Under the pieces are notes generated by a model. That model was not told the origin of the DNA. It made no database searches and was given only the letters and a program-made list of their open reading frames with translations. Below, piece by piece: positions 16,303 through 24,915 of a stretch of DNA of 64,000 nt. How positions within the stretch are numbered: the first letter of the stretch is position 1; the number at the start of each line of letters is the position of its first letter. Both the position numbers and the translations under genes were made by a program. This stretch comes from an uncultured Bacteroidaceae bacterium (lineage in GTDB: Bacteria; Bacteroidota; Bacteroidia; Bacteroidales; Bacteroidaceae), in assembly GCA_934271655.1 (NCBI GenBank), contig CAKQRW010000009.1:1-64000 (forward strand), read 5' to 3'.

Positions 16303-16390
16303 TTTCCTATTTCGCTTTGCAAAGTTTCCTATTTCGCTTCGCAAAGTTTCCTATTTCGCTTTGCAAAGATTACTTTATCACTTTGCAATG
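16303..16390. repeat. 22-bp tandem repeat continuous with the 3' end of the 1332-residue gene
   Basis: Three near-identical 22-bp units start at 16303, 16325 and 16347 (core tttcgctttgcaaag). The next 22-bp register, 16369-16390, contains the last codons and the stop of the gene and still matches the unit at about 16 of 22 positions. Confidence 0.9.
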
Positions 16391-19300
16391 AACTTAGTCA
16401 CCTTAACGAATCCGTTGGCGTATGTAGCGATCTTGATAGTGACTCCCGCTGGAGTTGCTACCTTGACGCCTGCAGCGTTGTAGTAAGCCACGTCGATAGG
16501 CTCTCCCTCTGGAGCTTCCTCGATGCCTGTCATAGCGTCCTTGATCTGATTCTCGAGAGTCTTGACTGCGCCCGCATAGTCAAAGCCATCAGCCTTGCCA
16601 ATCATGTAGAGGCGGAAGTTGTCGACAGAAGCAGAAGACTGGTAAGAGATTGGGTGAGCACCAATAGTAGCCTCGCCTGTCACGCCGTCTGTCGGGTTGA
16701 CGACAAACGCATCAGTCTTTGTCTCGGTGAGACCGTACCACTGGCCCTGGTTGGCGATGCTGAATGGCTTGATGCCCTTCTCTGCCATGCCTGGAGTCTG
16801 CCACCATATGTAAGAGAGGATCTCGCCCTCCTTGCCGTCTTCACCGCCGACGTTGCCTGTCACAGTCCAGTGCTGCTTAGTCTCCATAGCCTGCTTCTTG
16901 TTGTCGCATGTATCCTCAAAGCCACGGTCCTGAGTGCCTACACCGAAGTAGTACTTGCCGGCAGGAAGCTCTGCCACGGTCTGGTTGACATCCTGCTCAC
17001 CATTCCAGCCATTGAGGAGGAATTGGTTGACAACAGGGTTGAACTCGCTGCAAGTGTAACCTACCCATCCCCACTCTACAGAGAACTTGCCGTTGATGTC
17101 CTCAATATTCCATCCAGGAACATTAGCGTGGTCTGTGAGTGTCTTAGAGCCTGTCTCTGTCACGTAAAGGTCTGAGTTCTGGATAAAGCTTGTGAAGTCG
17201 AGAGTCTTGTAGTCCTCTCCGTCCTCTGGCTCTGGGTCATCGTCTGTCAGTTCGAACGGATTCTCGCCAGCTGCGATGCGCTCATAGAGAGCCTTTGTGA
17301 CCTGAAGCTTGAGAATCTTAGCCAGTTCCTGGTCGTCTGTGAGAGCCTCGCCTGCAGCTATAACAGTCTCAGACTCAGCCTGGAACGGATCGTTCTCGCC
17401 CAACAGGTTGGCAAGAGCCACCACCTGCTTTGTGAGGAGAGCCACACCCTTGTCGTCTGCCTTCATGTTGTTGAGGTAAGTGACATTGTTTTCGAGCGTA
17501 GACACTGCGTCGATGAGATTGTCGTCCTCAAGAGTCTGAATCTCGACGCCAAGATTTGCAGCCCACACATTAGAAAGCTGAGTGTATGCATTGAGCTTGG
17601 CGAACTTAGTGCCCTCCACCTCAGAAAGGAGTGTGCCGGCATTGTCTACAGCCGAGCTGAAACGGCCTGCATACTCGCAGCGCTTCTTCATCTTGTTGGT
17701 AAGTTCCTCAAGTTCTGCCTTGGCAGCGTTGACCTCAGCTGGTGAGTGAAGAACGGTAGCGTCCTTATACTTCTCGATAGCAGCTGCAAGAGCTGTCTTT
17801 GTTGCGCCGTCGTAGAGTTCGTCGGCCGCATTCTGAAGCTCTGCCTCGGCAGCCTCGCGAGCTGTGTTGACAAGGCCAAGATAGTAAGCTGTCTGTGAGC
17901 CAAGCTTCTCTATCTTGATGTTGCCCACAAACTGCTCTGTGGTGCATCCGAGCTTTATCTTGTAGTCATCCTCGTCAGTAATCTTGATGGTAAACTGAAT
18001 CTTCTTTGCTGAGATAGAGGCATTGCGGTCGCCGTTCATGTCACACTCTGTAATCTTGTCGTCGCGCTCAGCAATGACATCACCTGTCACAGCATTGTCG
18101 AGCTCGAAATACACGATGTGGTCTACACCAGCGTTCGCGCCTTTCTCCTTCCAGTTGGATGCGTAGTATGTGATCTGGTAGCGTCCCTCCTCAAGGTGAA
18201 GCCTTGGATCTGAAGATTCCTCGCTGCCACCAAACTCAACATATGAATTTGGCCATGCTACGCCTACACCATTGTAATATCCGCAAGACAGATCGCCTAT
18301 GCCCAGCTTGAATATGCGTGAGCCATTGTAATTAAAGTCAGCTCCTGGCTCACGAATCTCGCCATTGTAGTACATATTCCATCCTGAACCTGCTGGAGGA
18401 GCGCAGTTGTCATTAGCTCCGCCAAAGCCCTTGTCCTCATATGTCACCTCCGACTCAGTGGAAGCACCCTCGGTCTTTGTGTACTTGTAGACATTAACAC
18501 CGCCAAACATGACCTCGATCCAGCCTGTGCTTGTTGGGAGAAGAGTGAGGCGGAACTTGTACTTGCCAGCCTTCTCATTGTTGAATGCCACATTGAACTT
18601 GTCGCAATTAGCTGGCTTTGACGCATCACCGTTCACGTTGGTATCCCATGTGCCGTCCTGCTCTGCTACAACTTCGCCAGCCTCGTTGATGATTTCACCC
18701 TTGACGTTCAAGCCAGAGCCCTTCCAGCAGAAGCCCTGGAACTGCACGCGCAGATCGCCTACAGGAAGCTCGACAAAGTCGTTCATCTCTGCGTATCCGC
18801 CCTTTGACACGCCGTCGTCGTCGAGAGCGCAGCGCAGATAAAGAGCCTTGTTCACTGTGCCGCCAGCACCAAACTCGAATGTGCGTGGGCCACCTCCCTG
18901 TGCCGAACCACTCTCACGAATCTCACCTTCGTTGTTGACTGTCCATCCTTCAGGAATGGTGTTTGCCGCAGCCTCATTGAAATTGTAGCCAGACACGAGG
19001 TCGTATGACTCTGAAGCCACCTGAACCTTGCCCACCTCAAACGAAGCCGTGAATGTCTTGCTGCTCTCTGTGCCCTTCTCTGAGATGACATTGCTAAGAA
19101 GCACATCGTTAAGTCCCTTGTCAAAGGCCTTGCCGCCTGCACGCTGGAAGACCACAGTCTCTGCCGCGTCTTCTGCGTTCTTGACCACCAGTTTCTCATC
19201 GTCATTAAGCATGCAGACGATATCGGCTGTTTTGACTTTTCTGTCGAATGTGAACGAAATCTCGTTCAGGTCCTCAGAGAGTCCGAAAGAGCCATCCTCT

Positions 19301-20376
19301 GGAGCAACCTTTAGGAATGAAGGCTCAAGATAGTCGAATGACACATTATCTGATATGCCAGAGCGGTCATCGTATGAGCCAGCCTCGCCTGTGAAGTCAG
19401 GGACAGCGCCCTCTGGAGCGAGGTTGCCCTTATACTTCACCTGCTGAGCCTCATCGGCAGGATTGGTGAATGAGACCTTCACCTCAGCATCATCATCTAT
19501 GTTTTCCTCTGTGTAGATATACATATAGCCATCCTTATGAAGCTCCACAGCCTCAACAGCCACCTCTGTTCCGTTGACCGAAACCTTAGCGCAGTCGAGA
19601 GGCAAAAGCACACGGCCGAGAGGGCTTGCACTGGCAAGGTCCTTCACATTGGTGCCAAAGCCGAAGTCAACACGGATGGTGTTGAACTCAAATGCCACTC
19701 CTGCTATAGGGCTTTCCACGAGGTCAACCTCGTCAAGCAGGTATTCGCCAGGATTGACCACATTGAAAGTGGCAAAGAATGTATCGGCAAGTGGATCCTT
19801 GTCCGGGTGGTTCTTTGCGTATGTGTCCTTCTGAAGCTGCTCGCTTGCGAAGTAGAACATTCTTGTGTATGTCTCGTAGTTGTCTTCGTTGAAATAAGAG
19901 ACCTCATACCTGAACTCATTGCCGTTTGCGTCCAGCAATGAGATGTCTGCGTTCTCTCCACCCTGCATGAGAGAGACGTACATGTGAGACTTCTTGTCTG
20001 TCGTGCCGTTGTTCCAAGTGTTTGAACCCTTGAAGCGCCATGTCAGACGATAGCTCTTGCCTTCCTGCAGAGGGAGGTTGCGGAACTTGACCGCACGCTG
20101 CCAGAACTGATCGTGCTGAGCCACATCTTCTTCTCCGTCTGGAGATACATTATTAAACTTAAGAGCGCCTTCTCCTGCATATGGGTCTGAGTCATCAATG
20201 CTTCTTGAGTCTTCCTCTGTAGAATTCTTCAAGCTATTGATGAACTCATAGTAGGCCATCTCTGTGCTTGCCTTTGTCTGCTCGGCATCAAATCCTTCAT
20301 GAAAGACTGGTGTCTGGGCGTTGGCTGCAGCAGCTGCCAAAAGGACGGCTGCAAAAGGTATGTATCTTTTCTGCAT
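16378..20376 (-). CDS. Large secreted protein of unknown function in the xylan locus
   Basis: The 1332-residue product has a signal peptide (MQKRYIPFAAVLLAAAAANA). I recognise no catalytic domain. Residues about 25-215 look like a jelly-roll module (FHEGFDAEQ, YEFINSLKNS, TWRFKGSNTW); a repeated module type recurs later (segments with NNEGEIRESG near 480 and YYNGEIREPG near 670 are alike). Acidic linkers and a helical stretch (about 850-930, AEAELQNAADELYDG) follow. The tail GIEEAPEGEPIDVAYYNAAG to the end resembles the degraded type IX sorting-like C-termini of Prevotella proteins. A surface glycan-binding role is inferred from context only. Confidence 0.6.
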   Translation of the reverse strand: MQKRYIPFAAVLLAAAAANAQTPVFHEGFDAEQTKASTEMAYYEFINSLKNSTEEDSRSIDDSDPYAGEGALKFNNVSPDGEEDVAQHDQFWQRAVKFRNLPLQEGKSYRLTWRFKGSNTWNNGTTDKKSHMYVSLMQGGENADISLLDANGNEFRYEVSYFNEDNYETYTRMFYFASEQLQKDTYAKNHPDKDPLADTFFATFNVVNPGEYLLDEVDLVESPIAGVAFEFNTIRVDFGFGTNVKDLASASPLGRVLLPLDCAKVSVNGTEVAVEAVELHKDGYMYIYTEENIDDDAEVKVSFTNPADEAQQVKYKGNLAPEGAVPDFTGEAGSYDDRSGISDNVSFDYLEPSFLKVAPEDGSFGLSEDLNEISFTFDRKVKTADIVCMLNDDEKLVVKNAEDAAETVVFQRAGGKAFDKGLNDVLLSNVISEKGTESSKTFTASFEVGKVQVASESYDLVSGYNFNEAAANTIPEGWTVNNEGEIRESGSAQGGGPRTFEFGAGGTVNKALYLRCALDDDGVSKGGYAEMNDFVELPVGDLRVQFQGFCWKGSGLNVKGEIINEAGEVVAEQDGTWDTNVNGDASKPANCDKFNVAFNNEKAGKYKFRLTLLPTSTGWIEVMFGGVNVYKYTKTEGASTESEVTYEDKGFGGANDNCAPPAGSGWNMYYNGEIREPGADFNYNGSRIFKLGIGDLSCGYYNGVGVAWPNSYVEFGGSEESSDPRLHLEEGRYQITYYASNWKEKGANAGVDHIVYFELDNAVTGDVIAERDDKITECDMNGDRNASISAKKIQFTIKITDEDDYKIKLGCTTEQFVGNIKIEKLGSQTAYYLGLVNTAREAAEAELQNAADELYDGATKTALAAAIEKYKDATVLHSPAEVNAAKAELEELTNKMKKRCEYAGRFSSAVDNAGTLLSEVEGTKFAKLNAYTQLSNVWAANLGVEIQTLEDDNLIDAVSTLENNVTYLNNMKADDKGVALLTKQVVALANLLGENDPFQAESETVIAAGEALTDDQELAKILKLQVTKALYERIAAGENPFELTDDDPEPEDGEDYKTLDFTSFIQNSDLYVTETGSKTLTDHANVPGWNIEDINGKFSVEWGWVGYTCSEFNPVVNQFLLNGWNGEQDVNQTVAELPAGKYYFGVGTQDRGFEDTCDNKKQAMETKQHWTVTGNVGGEDGKEGEILSYIWWQTPGMAEKGIKPFSIANQGQWYGLTETKTDAFVVNPTDGVTGEATIGAHPISYQSSASVDNFRLYMIGKADGFDYAGAVKTLENQIKDAMTGIEEAPEGEPIDVAYYNAAGVKVATPAGVTIKIATYANGFVKVTKFIAK

Positions 20377-20428
20377 AGATTGATAAATAAGTTTGGTTTA
20401 TATTAAGATTAATTATAATCAACCATTT

Positions 20429-20516
20429 GTCAAGTGGACTGACTTCTACTGTCAGGTGGTTTGACTTTTATCGTCAAGTGGACTGACTTCTACTGTCAAG
20501 TGGACTTTCAACGATG
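20429..20516. repeat. 22-bp tandem repeat in the leader of the 1332-residue gene
   Basis: Four units begin with gtcaagtgg or a variant at 20429, 20451, 20473 and 20495, exactly 22 bp apart. They lie between the putative promoter at 20517-20524 and the start codon at 20376, so they would be transcribed as 5' leader. Confidence 0.9.
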
Positions 20517-20524
20517 CAAAATTA
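20517..20524 (-). promoter_or_regulatory. -7 box upstream of the 1332-residue gene
   Basis: TAATTTTG on the minus strand abuts the 22-bp array. No clear -33 box is seen. The expected leader is about 135 bases. Confidence 0.45.
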
Positions 20525-20647
20525 CATTTTAACCGCCAATAACAATTTCTCTCACGTTACATCTATTCTCAAAGATGTTACATAATGCCGCTTTCAAGAA
20601 AAATACCTTGAATCTTTAAATTTTTGAGCGGAAGATGATTTAAAATC

Positions 20648-20688
20648 AAAAAAAGCAGAGACAAGAGCCTAATAGGCCTTGTCTCTGC
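20648..20688 (-). terminator. Intrinsic terminator after the GH10-CE1 gene
   Basis: An 11-bp stem (20655-20665 with 20678-20688), extended by inner pairs, is followed on the minus strand by seven T. Confidence 0.85.
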
Positions 20689-20780
20689 AAACTTATATAT
20701 TGTATACTTATTGATTAAAAACGCCTCATGGCAATGAGCGCCGCAGACGTTTTTCCTTAGATTCATGTGCATCCACACAG

Positions 20781-22931
20781 CTATTTGAAGAGAAGCGGAG
20801 CCATCTCCTTCAGACTGCGTCGCCATGACAGGAACTCATGGGCCGTGCCTTCAGACACATACGACACAGCATTGAATCCGGCCGCCTTCAAGTCGTCGAC
20901 CGATTTCTTCACGCCATCATGGTTCTCCTTAGAACCGCAAGAGGTGAAGATAAGCTTAGGCTTTGCGCCCTTCAAGTCTGATGGAGCATAGGTGCCGCCA
21001 CTGAAGAGTCCCCAGTAGCCGAATGTCTCAGGCCGCGCCAGAGTGATGTTCTTGGTCTCCATGCCGCCCATCGAAAGACCGGCCATGGCACGGTTTTGCT
21101 TGTTGGCGAGAGTGCGGAAGTGAGAGTCAACGTATGGTACAAGCTCATCAACCAGCACCTTCTCAAAGTCCTTATAGTTGAAAGAGCCTATAGTGCCATA
21201 TCGGGCGCCATTGGTCATGCCGTATGTCATCACTATGATGAAAGGCTTGCACTTGCCCTCAGCGATAAGGTTGTCCATGATGAGATTGGCGTGTCCCTGG
21301 TTTGTCCAAGCTGTCTCGTCCTCTCCCCATCCATGCTGCAAGTAGAGCACAGGGTATCTCTTGCTGCTGTTCTTGCCATACTCGGCAGGAGTGTAGACAA
21401 AGGCACGCTTCTGCTCGCCAGTGCTCGGCGAGTTGAAGAGAATCTGCTGCACGTTGCCGTGAGGCACATTCTTCAGAGCATAGAAGTCACGGTCCTTGGC
21501 AGGAATCTCTATGCCGCTCTCCCAGCGCACAGAGCCGTAGTAGTTGTTAGCGCCCGGATCGTTGACGGTAGCTCCGTCGATGGTGAGGTGATAATAGTGG
21601 AAGCCCTCATCCATAGGTCCGTCTGTCGTTCCGGTCCACACGCCATCCTTGCCCTTGCGCAGCACCGTTCCGCCACGTCCTCCAAGGCCGAGGCTTACGA
21701 TGACCGACTTGGCGTCTGGCGCATCTATACGGAAACGCGCATATCCCTCGGAGTTTACCTGCGGCCAATCCTGACCAGGCTGATTCAGTTCGTTTGGCTT
21801 GAAGTCCTCCTTCGGAGCCTTGTTGTCAAGAGCCGCATTGAAATTCTTTATCGCATAGTAAGCCTTCTTTGGCTTCAGGTTCTCATCGAACGGCAGAGGA
21901 TGATTGTTCACACCCACCCACGAGTCGCGGTCACACAGATTCCAGAAGGTCACATTGTCGATGACATCCTTGTGCTTGCGGAACACCTTGAAGATGCGGG
22001 CATACTGGTCTTCGTGGAGAGTGGCTATGTATCCAGGCATAGCAGCCTGCTTGCCGCGAGAGAACTGCAGCTGTCCGCCCATCTCCTCATTGCATCGCAC
22101 GTCAAGCTCTGTGATATGGATATGCTTCACCAACTCAGAATATTTCGTGAGGGCAGCATCGATATCCTCCTCCGACGGGCCATAGATGTTATAGTGTCCC
22201 TGCATGCCGATGCCCGTGATAGGCACGCCTGCATCCTGCATCTTCTTCACCATATTATATATGCGGTCACGCTTGGCTGGAGTGGCTGCATTGTAATCAT
22301 TGTAGAAGAGGATGGCATTAGGGTCAGCCTCGTGAGCATACTCAAAAGCCTTTGCTATGAACTCATCGCCGCAAAGCTTGTAGAGTTGGCTCTGGCGGTA
22401 AGGGTTTTCCTCTCTGTTGCCCCATGCCCTGCCACCGTCAGACATGGCCTCGTTGACCACATCCCACGCATAGACTATGTCCTTGTAGCGGTTGATCACC
22501 GTATGTATATGGTCACGCAAGCGGGCATAAAAGACTTCCTTCTTCACAGGCTTGCCTTTCTTGTCTTTCAGCATCCAGTCACAGAACTGCGAATGCCACA
22601 CCAGGCAATGGCCGCGGAGCTTGATGCCGTTCTGGCGGCAGAAGTCTGCCACCTTGTCGGCACGCTCCCAGTTCCACACGCCCTCGCTTGGGTGTACCTC
22701 GCCCGACTTCATGTCATTCTCAGCTGTAATGCTGTTGAACTCTTTCTTTATCAGAGCCACCTGCTCTGGGTCGGCGACATTTCGCTGGTTCACAGCCACG
22801 CCAATGGTAAAGTAGCCTTTGTAAGCATCCCGCAGACTTGCCGGACCGTTGTCAACCGGTCTGCCAAACTGAGCGAATGCCGATCCTGTCAAACAAAGTG
22901 AGAACAGGACTGATAGAAATATTTTTCTCAT
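20781..22931 (-). CDS. Bifunctional GH10 endo-xylanase and CE1 feruloyl esterase
   Basis: The 716-residue secreted enzyme cuts the xylan backbone and frees ferulate side groups. After a signal peptide (cleavage near SAFAQ), residues about 30-368 are a GH10 barrel with acid/base E161 (DVVNEAMSD) and nucleophile E275 (HITELDVR). A CBM48-like beta domain spans about 385-485. The C-terminal esterase (about 490-716) has nucleophile S620 in AGLSMGG and H698 (TAHEF). The layout is that of Xyn10D-Fae1A of Prevotella bryantii. It is followed by a terminator, and the neighbouring GH43 gene lies 102 bases upstream. Confidence 0.95.
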   Translation of the reverse strand: MRKIFLSVLFSLCLTGSAFAQFGRPVDNGPASLRDAYKGYFTIGVAVNQRNVADPEQVALIKKEFNSITAENDMKSGEVHPSEGVWNWERADKVADFCRQNGIKLRGHCLVWHSQFCDWMLKDKKGKPVKKEVFYARLRDHIHTVINRYKDIVYAWDVVNEAMSDGGRAWGNREENPYRQSQLYKLCGDEFIAKAFEYAHEADPNAILFYNDYNAATPAKRDRIYNMVKKMQDAGVPITGIGMQGHYNIYGPSEEDIDAALTKYSELVKHIHITELDVRCNEEMGGQLQFSRGKQAAMPGYIATLHEDQYARIFKVFRKHKDVIDNVTFWNLCDRDSWVGVNNHPLPFDENLKPKKAYYAIKNFNAALDNKAPKEDFKPNELNQPGQDWPQVNSEGYARFRIDAPDAKSVIVSLGLGGRGGTVLRKGKDGVWTGTTDGPMDEGFHYYHLTIDGATVNDPGANNYYGSVRWESGIEIPAKDRDFYALKNVPHGNVQQILFNSPSTGEQKRAFVYTPAEYGKNSSKRYPVLYLQHGWGEDETAWTNQGHANLIMDNLIAEGKCKPFIIVMTYGMTNGARYGTIGSFNYKDFEKVLVDELVPYVDSHFRTLANKQNRAMAGLSMGGMETKNITLARPETFGYWGLFSGGTYAPSDLKGAKPKLIFTSCGSKENHDGVKKSVDDLKAAGFNAVSYVSEGTAHEFLSWRRSLKEMAPLLFK

Positions 22932-23012
22932 AGACCAAGAGATTGTTATGTTTTTGTTGATAGATAGTACACATCACTCATTGCGAGCCAACATCAATTA
23001 CTTATTGACTGT

Positions 23013-23052
23013 TTCGCAAATTGATTGCCAACTTCACAAATTGATTGTCACC
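23013..23052. repeat. 20-bp tandem duplication containing the stop codon of the GH43 gene
   Basis: Units at 23013-23032 and 23033-23052 differ at a few positions (core caaattgattg). The second unit holds the last codons (VTINL) and stop of the 534-residue GH43 gene; the first is a downstream copy. Confidence 0.8.
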
Positions 23053-24638
23053 TTGCCTCCGGCAGTCTTTGTCGAATAATAGAATGCCGCATAGCGAGTG
23101 CCCATGAAGAACCTTCTGTAGTCAAAGCGCATCTTGTAGTCGGGCGAACCTATCTTCTTGAAAGTCTTGCCGTCGAGGCTGTAGTAGAAATTGGCCGTGT
23201 CATGTCCTGGCGTGAAGTCGCCATCCATGCGCAAGTAAATCCTGCCCACCTTGCCTTTGGCTATCTTGACCTTCTCTACCTCCTTGGCCTCATGGCCTGT
23301 GACAGCCTTAGTGTCATTGTCGAGCGCCACGCTCTCCTCCGTCATCACCAGGTAGTAGTCGGAACCAACCTTCTTGACAGCCAGCACGCCAGCATCGCCA
23401 TTGAAAGCAGAGAGACCAGCGCAGTCGCCATCTTTCATCTTGCGAGCGTCGACACAAATAGTGTCAGAGCATGTGGGGCCCCATGTGCGCCAAGTGATGG
23501 TGTTGCGCGCCTCAAAGACAGAAGGCGCCACAACAGACGACGCAAGAGTGACAAACCTGCCAGGGCGAGTGAGGCTGCCTGTCTCTGTGACAATGTCTTT
23601 CTTTATGAAATTGTGGTTCCACTGGTAGTCCTTGTCGATGACAGCATACGCTGGTTCCTTGTGACACTCGCAGTTGCCGTCAAGAGTGACCGTCTCGGGT
23701 ATGCGTCTGTCGCCATTAGTGCCAAGCATAGGCCAGCCATCTATCCAAGAGCAAGGCTCGATGGTGAGCACGCGCCCCACTCCTCCACGGTCTTGGAACA
23801 TCACTCCATACCACTCTCCATGCTTGCCATCGACAATAGTGCCCTGGCCCGCCAACGGGAATCCTCCGAAATCGCTCTTGAGAATCACCTTCGAGTCATA
23901 CGGCCCTTCAATGTTCTTGCTGCGGTAGGCTATCTCCTGGCGGCCTGTTTTTGGCCAGGATATGCACAGCAGATAATACATGCCGTCATGCTTCACCACA
24001 CGGCTGCCCTCATGCAATCCGTCAGGACGTCCATTCAGCTGCAGCGTCTTGTGCACGCCTCCGGGCTTTTCTGCCGAGAGGTCAGGCTCAAGCTCCACCA
24101 GAGAGATGTTGCCGCTGCCAGAGAACACATACACTCGTCCGTCGTCATCGAAGAAGAGAGAAGAGTCGTGATAAGCAGGCAGACGGCTGTGCAGTTTCCA
24201 TCCCTTTGCAGGGTCGTCTGTCTTGAAGACCATTGACTTGTGCGGTTCATCATTTGCCACAAACAAAGCCCAAAATGTGCCATTGTGATAGCGTAGCGAT
24301 GTGGCCCATTGGCCGCGTCCATACACAGAACCTTTCTCCAGGTCATAGCGAGGCGTGTCCTTTATCTCGTCAAAGAGATAAGAAACCGTTTCCCAATGCA
24401 CAAGGTCTTTGCTTCTCATGATTGGTCCTCCTGGGAAAAGATGCATGGTTGTGGTGACGAGATAGTAATAGTCACCCACACGTATGATGTCAGGATCGGG
24501 CGCGTCAGTCCACATGAACGGATTCTTCACCTGTACAGTCGGGATAGTGCTCACGCCCGATGCTGCGTCTTGTCCCTGCGCCAAAGCGACAGATGAAGAA
24601 GCCAGCATCATACTTAGAGCTGTTATGATTGTTTTCAT
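23034..24638 (-). CDS. GH43 glycosidase (beta-xylosidase/alpha-L-arabinofuranosidase) with C-terminal beta-sandwich
   Basis: The 534-residue exported enzyme (signal peptide to about residue 20) has a five-bladed GH43 propeller: base D48 in DAPDPDIIRVGDYYYL, the HDSSLFFDDDGRVYV segment with the pKa-modulating Asp, and the acid Glu in GLHEGSRVVK. Residues about 320-534 form a second beta-sandwich domain (ending KVTINL), as in GH43 enzymes with a CBM91-type module. It would remove arabinose or xylose from xylo-oligosaccharides. It lies between the GH10-CE1 gene and a second GH43 gene on the same strand. The exact specificity cannot be read from sequence. Confidence 0.9.
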   Translation of the reverse strand: MKTIITALSMMLASSSVALAQGQDAASGVSTIPTVQVKNPFMWTDAPDPDIIRVGDYYYLVTTTMHLFPGGPIMRSKDLVHWETVSYLFDEIKDTPRYDLEKGSVYGRGQWATSLRYHNGTFWALFVANDEPHKSMVFKTDDPAKGWKLHSRLPAYHDSSLFFDDDGRVYVFSGSGNISLVELEPDLSAEKPGGVHKTLQLNGRPDGLHEGSRVVKHDGMYYLLCISWPKTGRQEIAYRSKNIEGPYDSKVILKSDFGGFPLAGQGTIVDGKHGEWYGVMFQDRGGVGRVLTIEPCSWIDGWPMLGTNGDRRIPETVTLDGNCECHKEPAYAVIDKDYQWNHNFIKKDIVTETGSLTRPGRFVTLASSVVAPSVFEARNTITWRTWGPTCSDTICVDARKMKDGDCAGLSAFNGDAGVLAVKKVGSDYYLVMTEESVALDNDTKAVTGHEAKEVEKVKIAKGKVGRIYLRMDGDFTPGHDTANFYYSLDGKTFKKIGSPDYKMRFDYRRFFMGTRYAAFYYSTKTAGGKVTINL

Positions 24639-24769
24639 TATTTACCGTTTTGTTCATTAATTTATTTGTGTTCTGAAAGAGGCATTCACAGATGGCTGTC
24701 CGTCAAGACAGAGCATTCCGAGAGTAGCTGCACAACGCTAACATGCTCTCTGCTGGCTTCAGCCATCCC

Positions 24770-24915
24770 TATATGCCTTCTTCACTTGTGCGCAAGCAGT
24801 TGACCCCAAAAGGCTTTGGTGCGTCAGTTTATCTTATATGCCTTCTTCACGATGACGGAAAGGTCTTGTCTGCTCACATTCCCTCGCTTCAGTTTATCTT
24901 ATATACCTTCTTCAC
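24770..24915. repeat. 27-bp direct repeats at 65-bp period, including the GH43 stop codon
   Basis: Copies lie at 24770-24785 (partial), 24824-24850 and 24889-24915. The last copy is exactly the final eight codons plus stop of the 680-residue GH43 gene (VKKVYKIN); the middle copy would read VKKAYKIN and stop. Both spacers are 38 bases and unrelated to each other. Confidence 0.92.

Noticed and set aside
16012..16391. Coding frames of 89 and 112 residues across the tcatcatcaa repeats
   Set aside because: They only mirror the tandem repeat (His/Ser/Lys runs), have no promoter or ribosome-binding site of their own, and the unit length shifts between 22, 23 and 24 bases, which breaks the frame.
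21096..22901. 601-residue plus-strand frame
   Set aside because: It lies antisense to the GH10-CE1 gene, whose catalytic motifs are intact; the plus frame has no recognisable domain.
24770..24915. CRISPR array
   Set aside because: Only two to three copies, repeats are gene-end sequence, repeats at 9.7, 24.8 and 52.3 kb are unrelated to each other, and there are no cas genes in the window.
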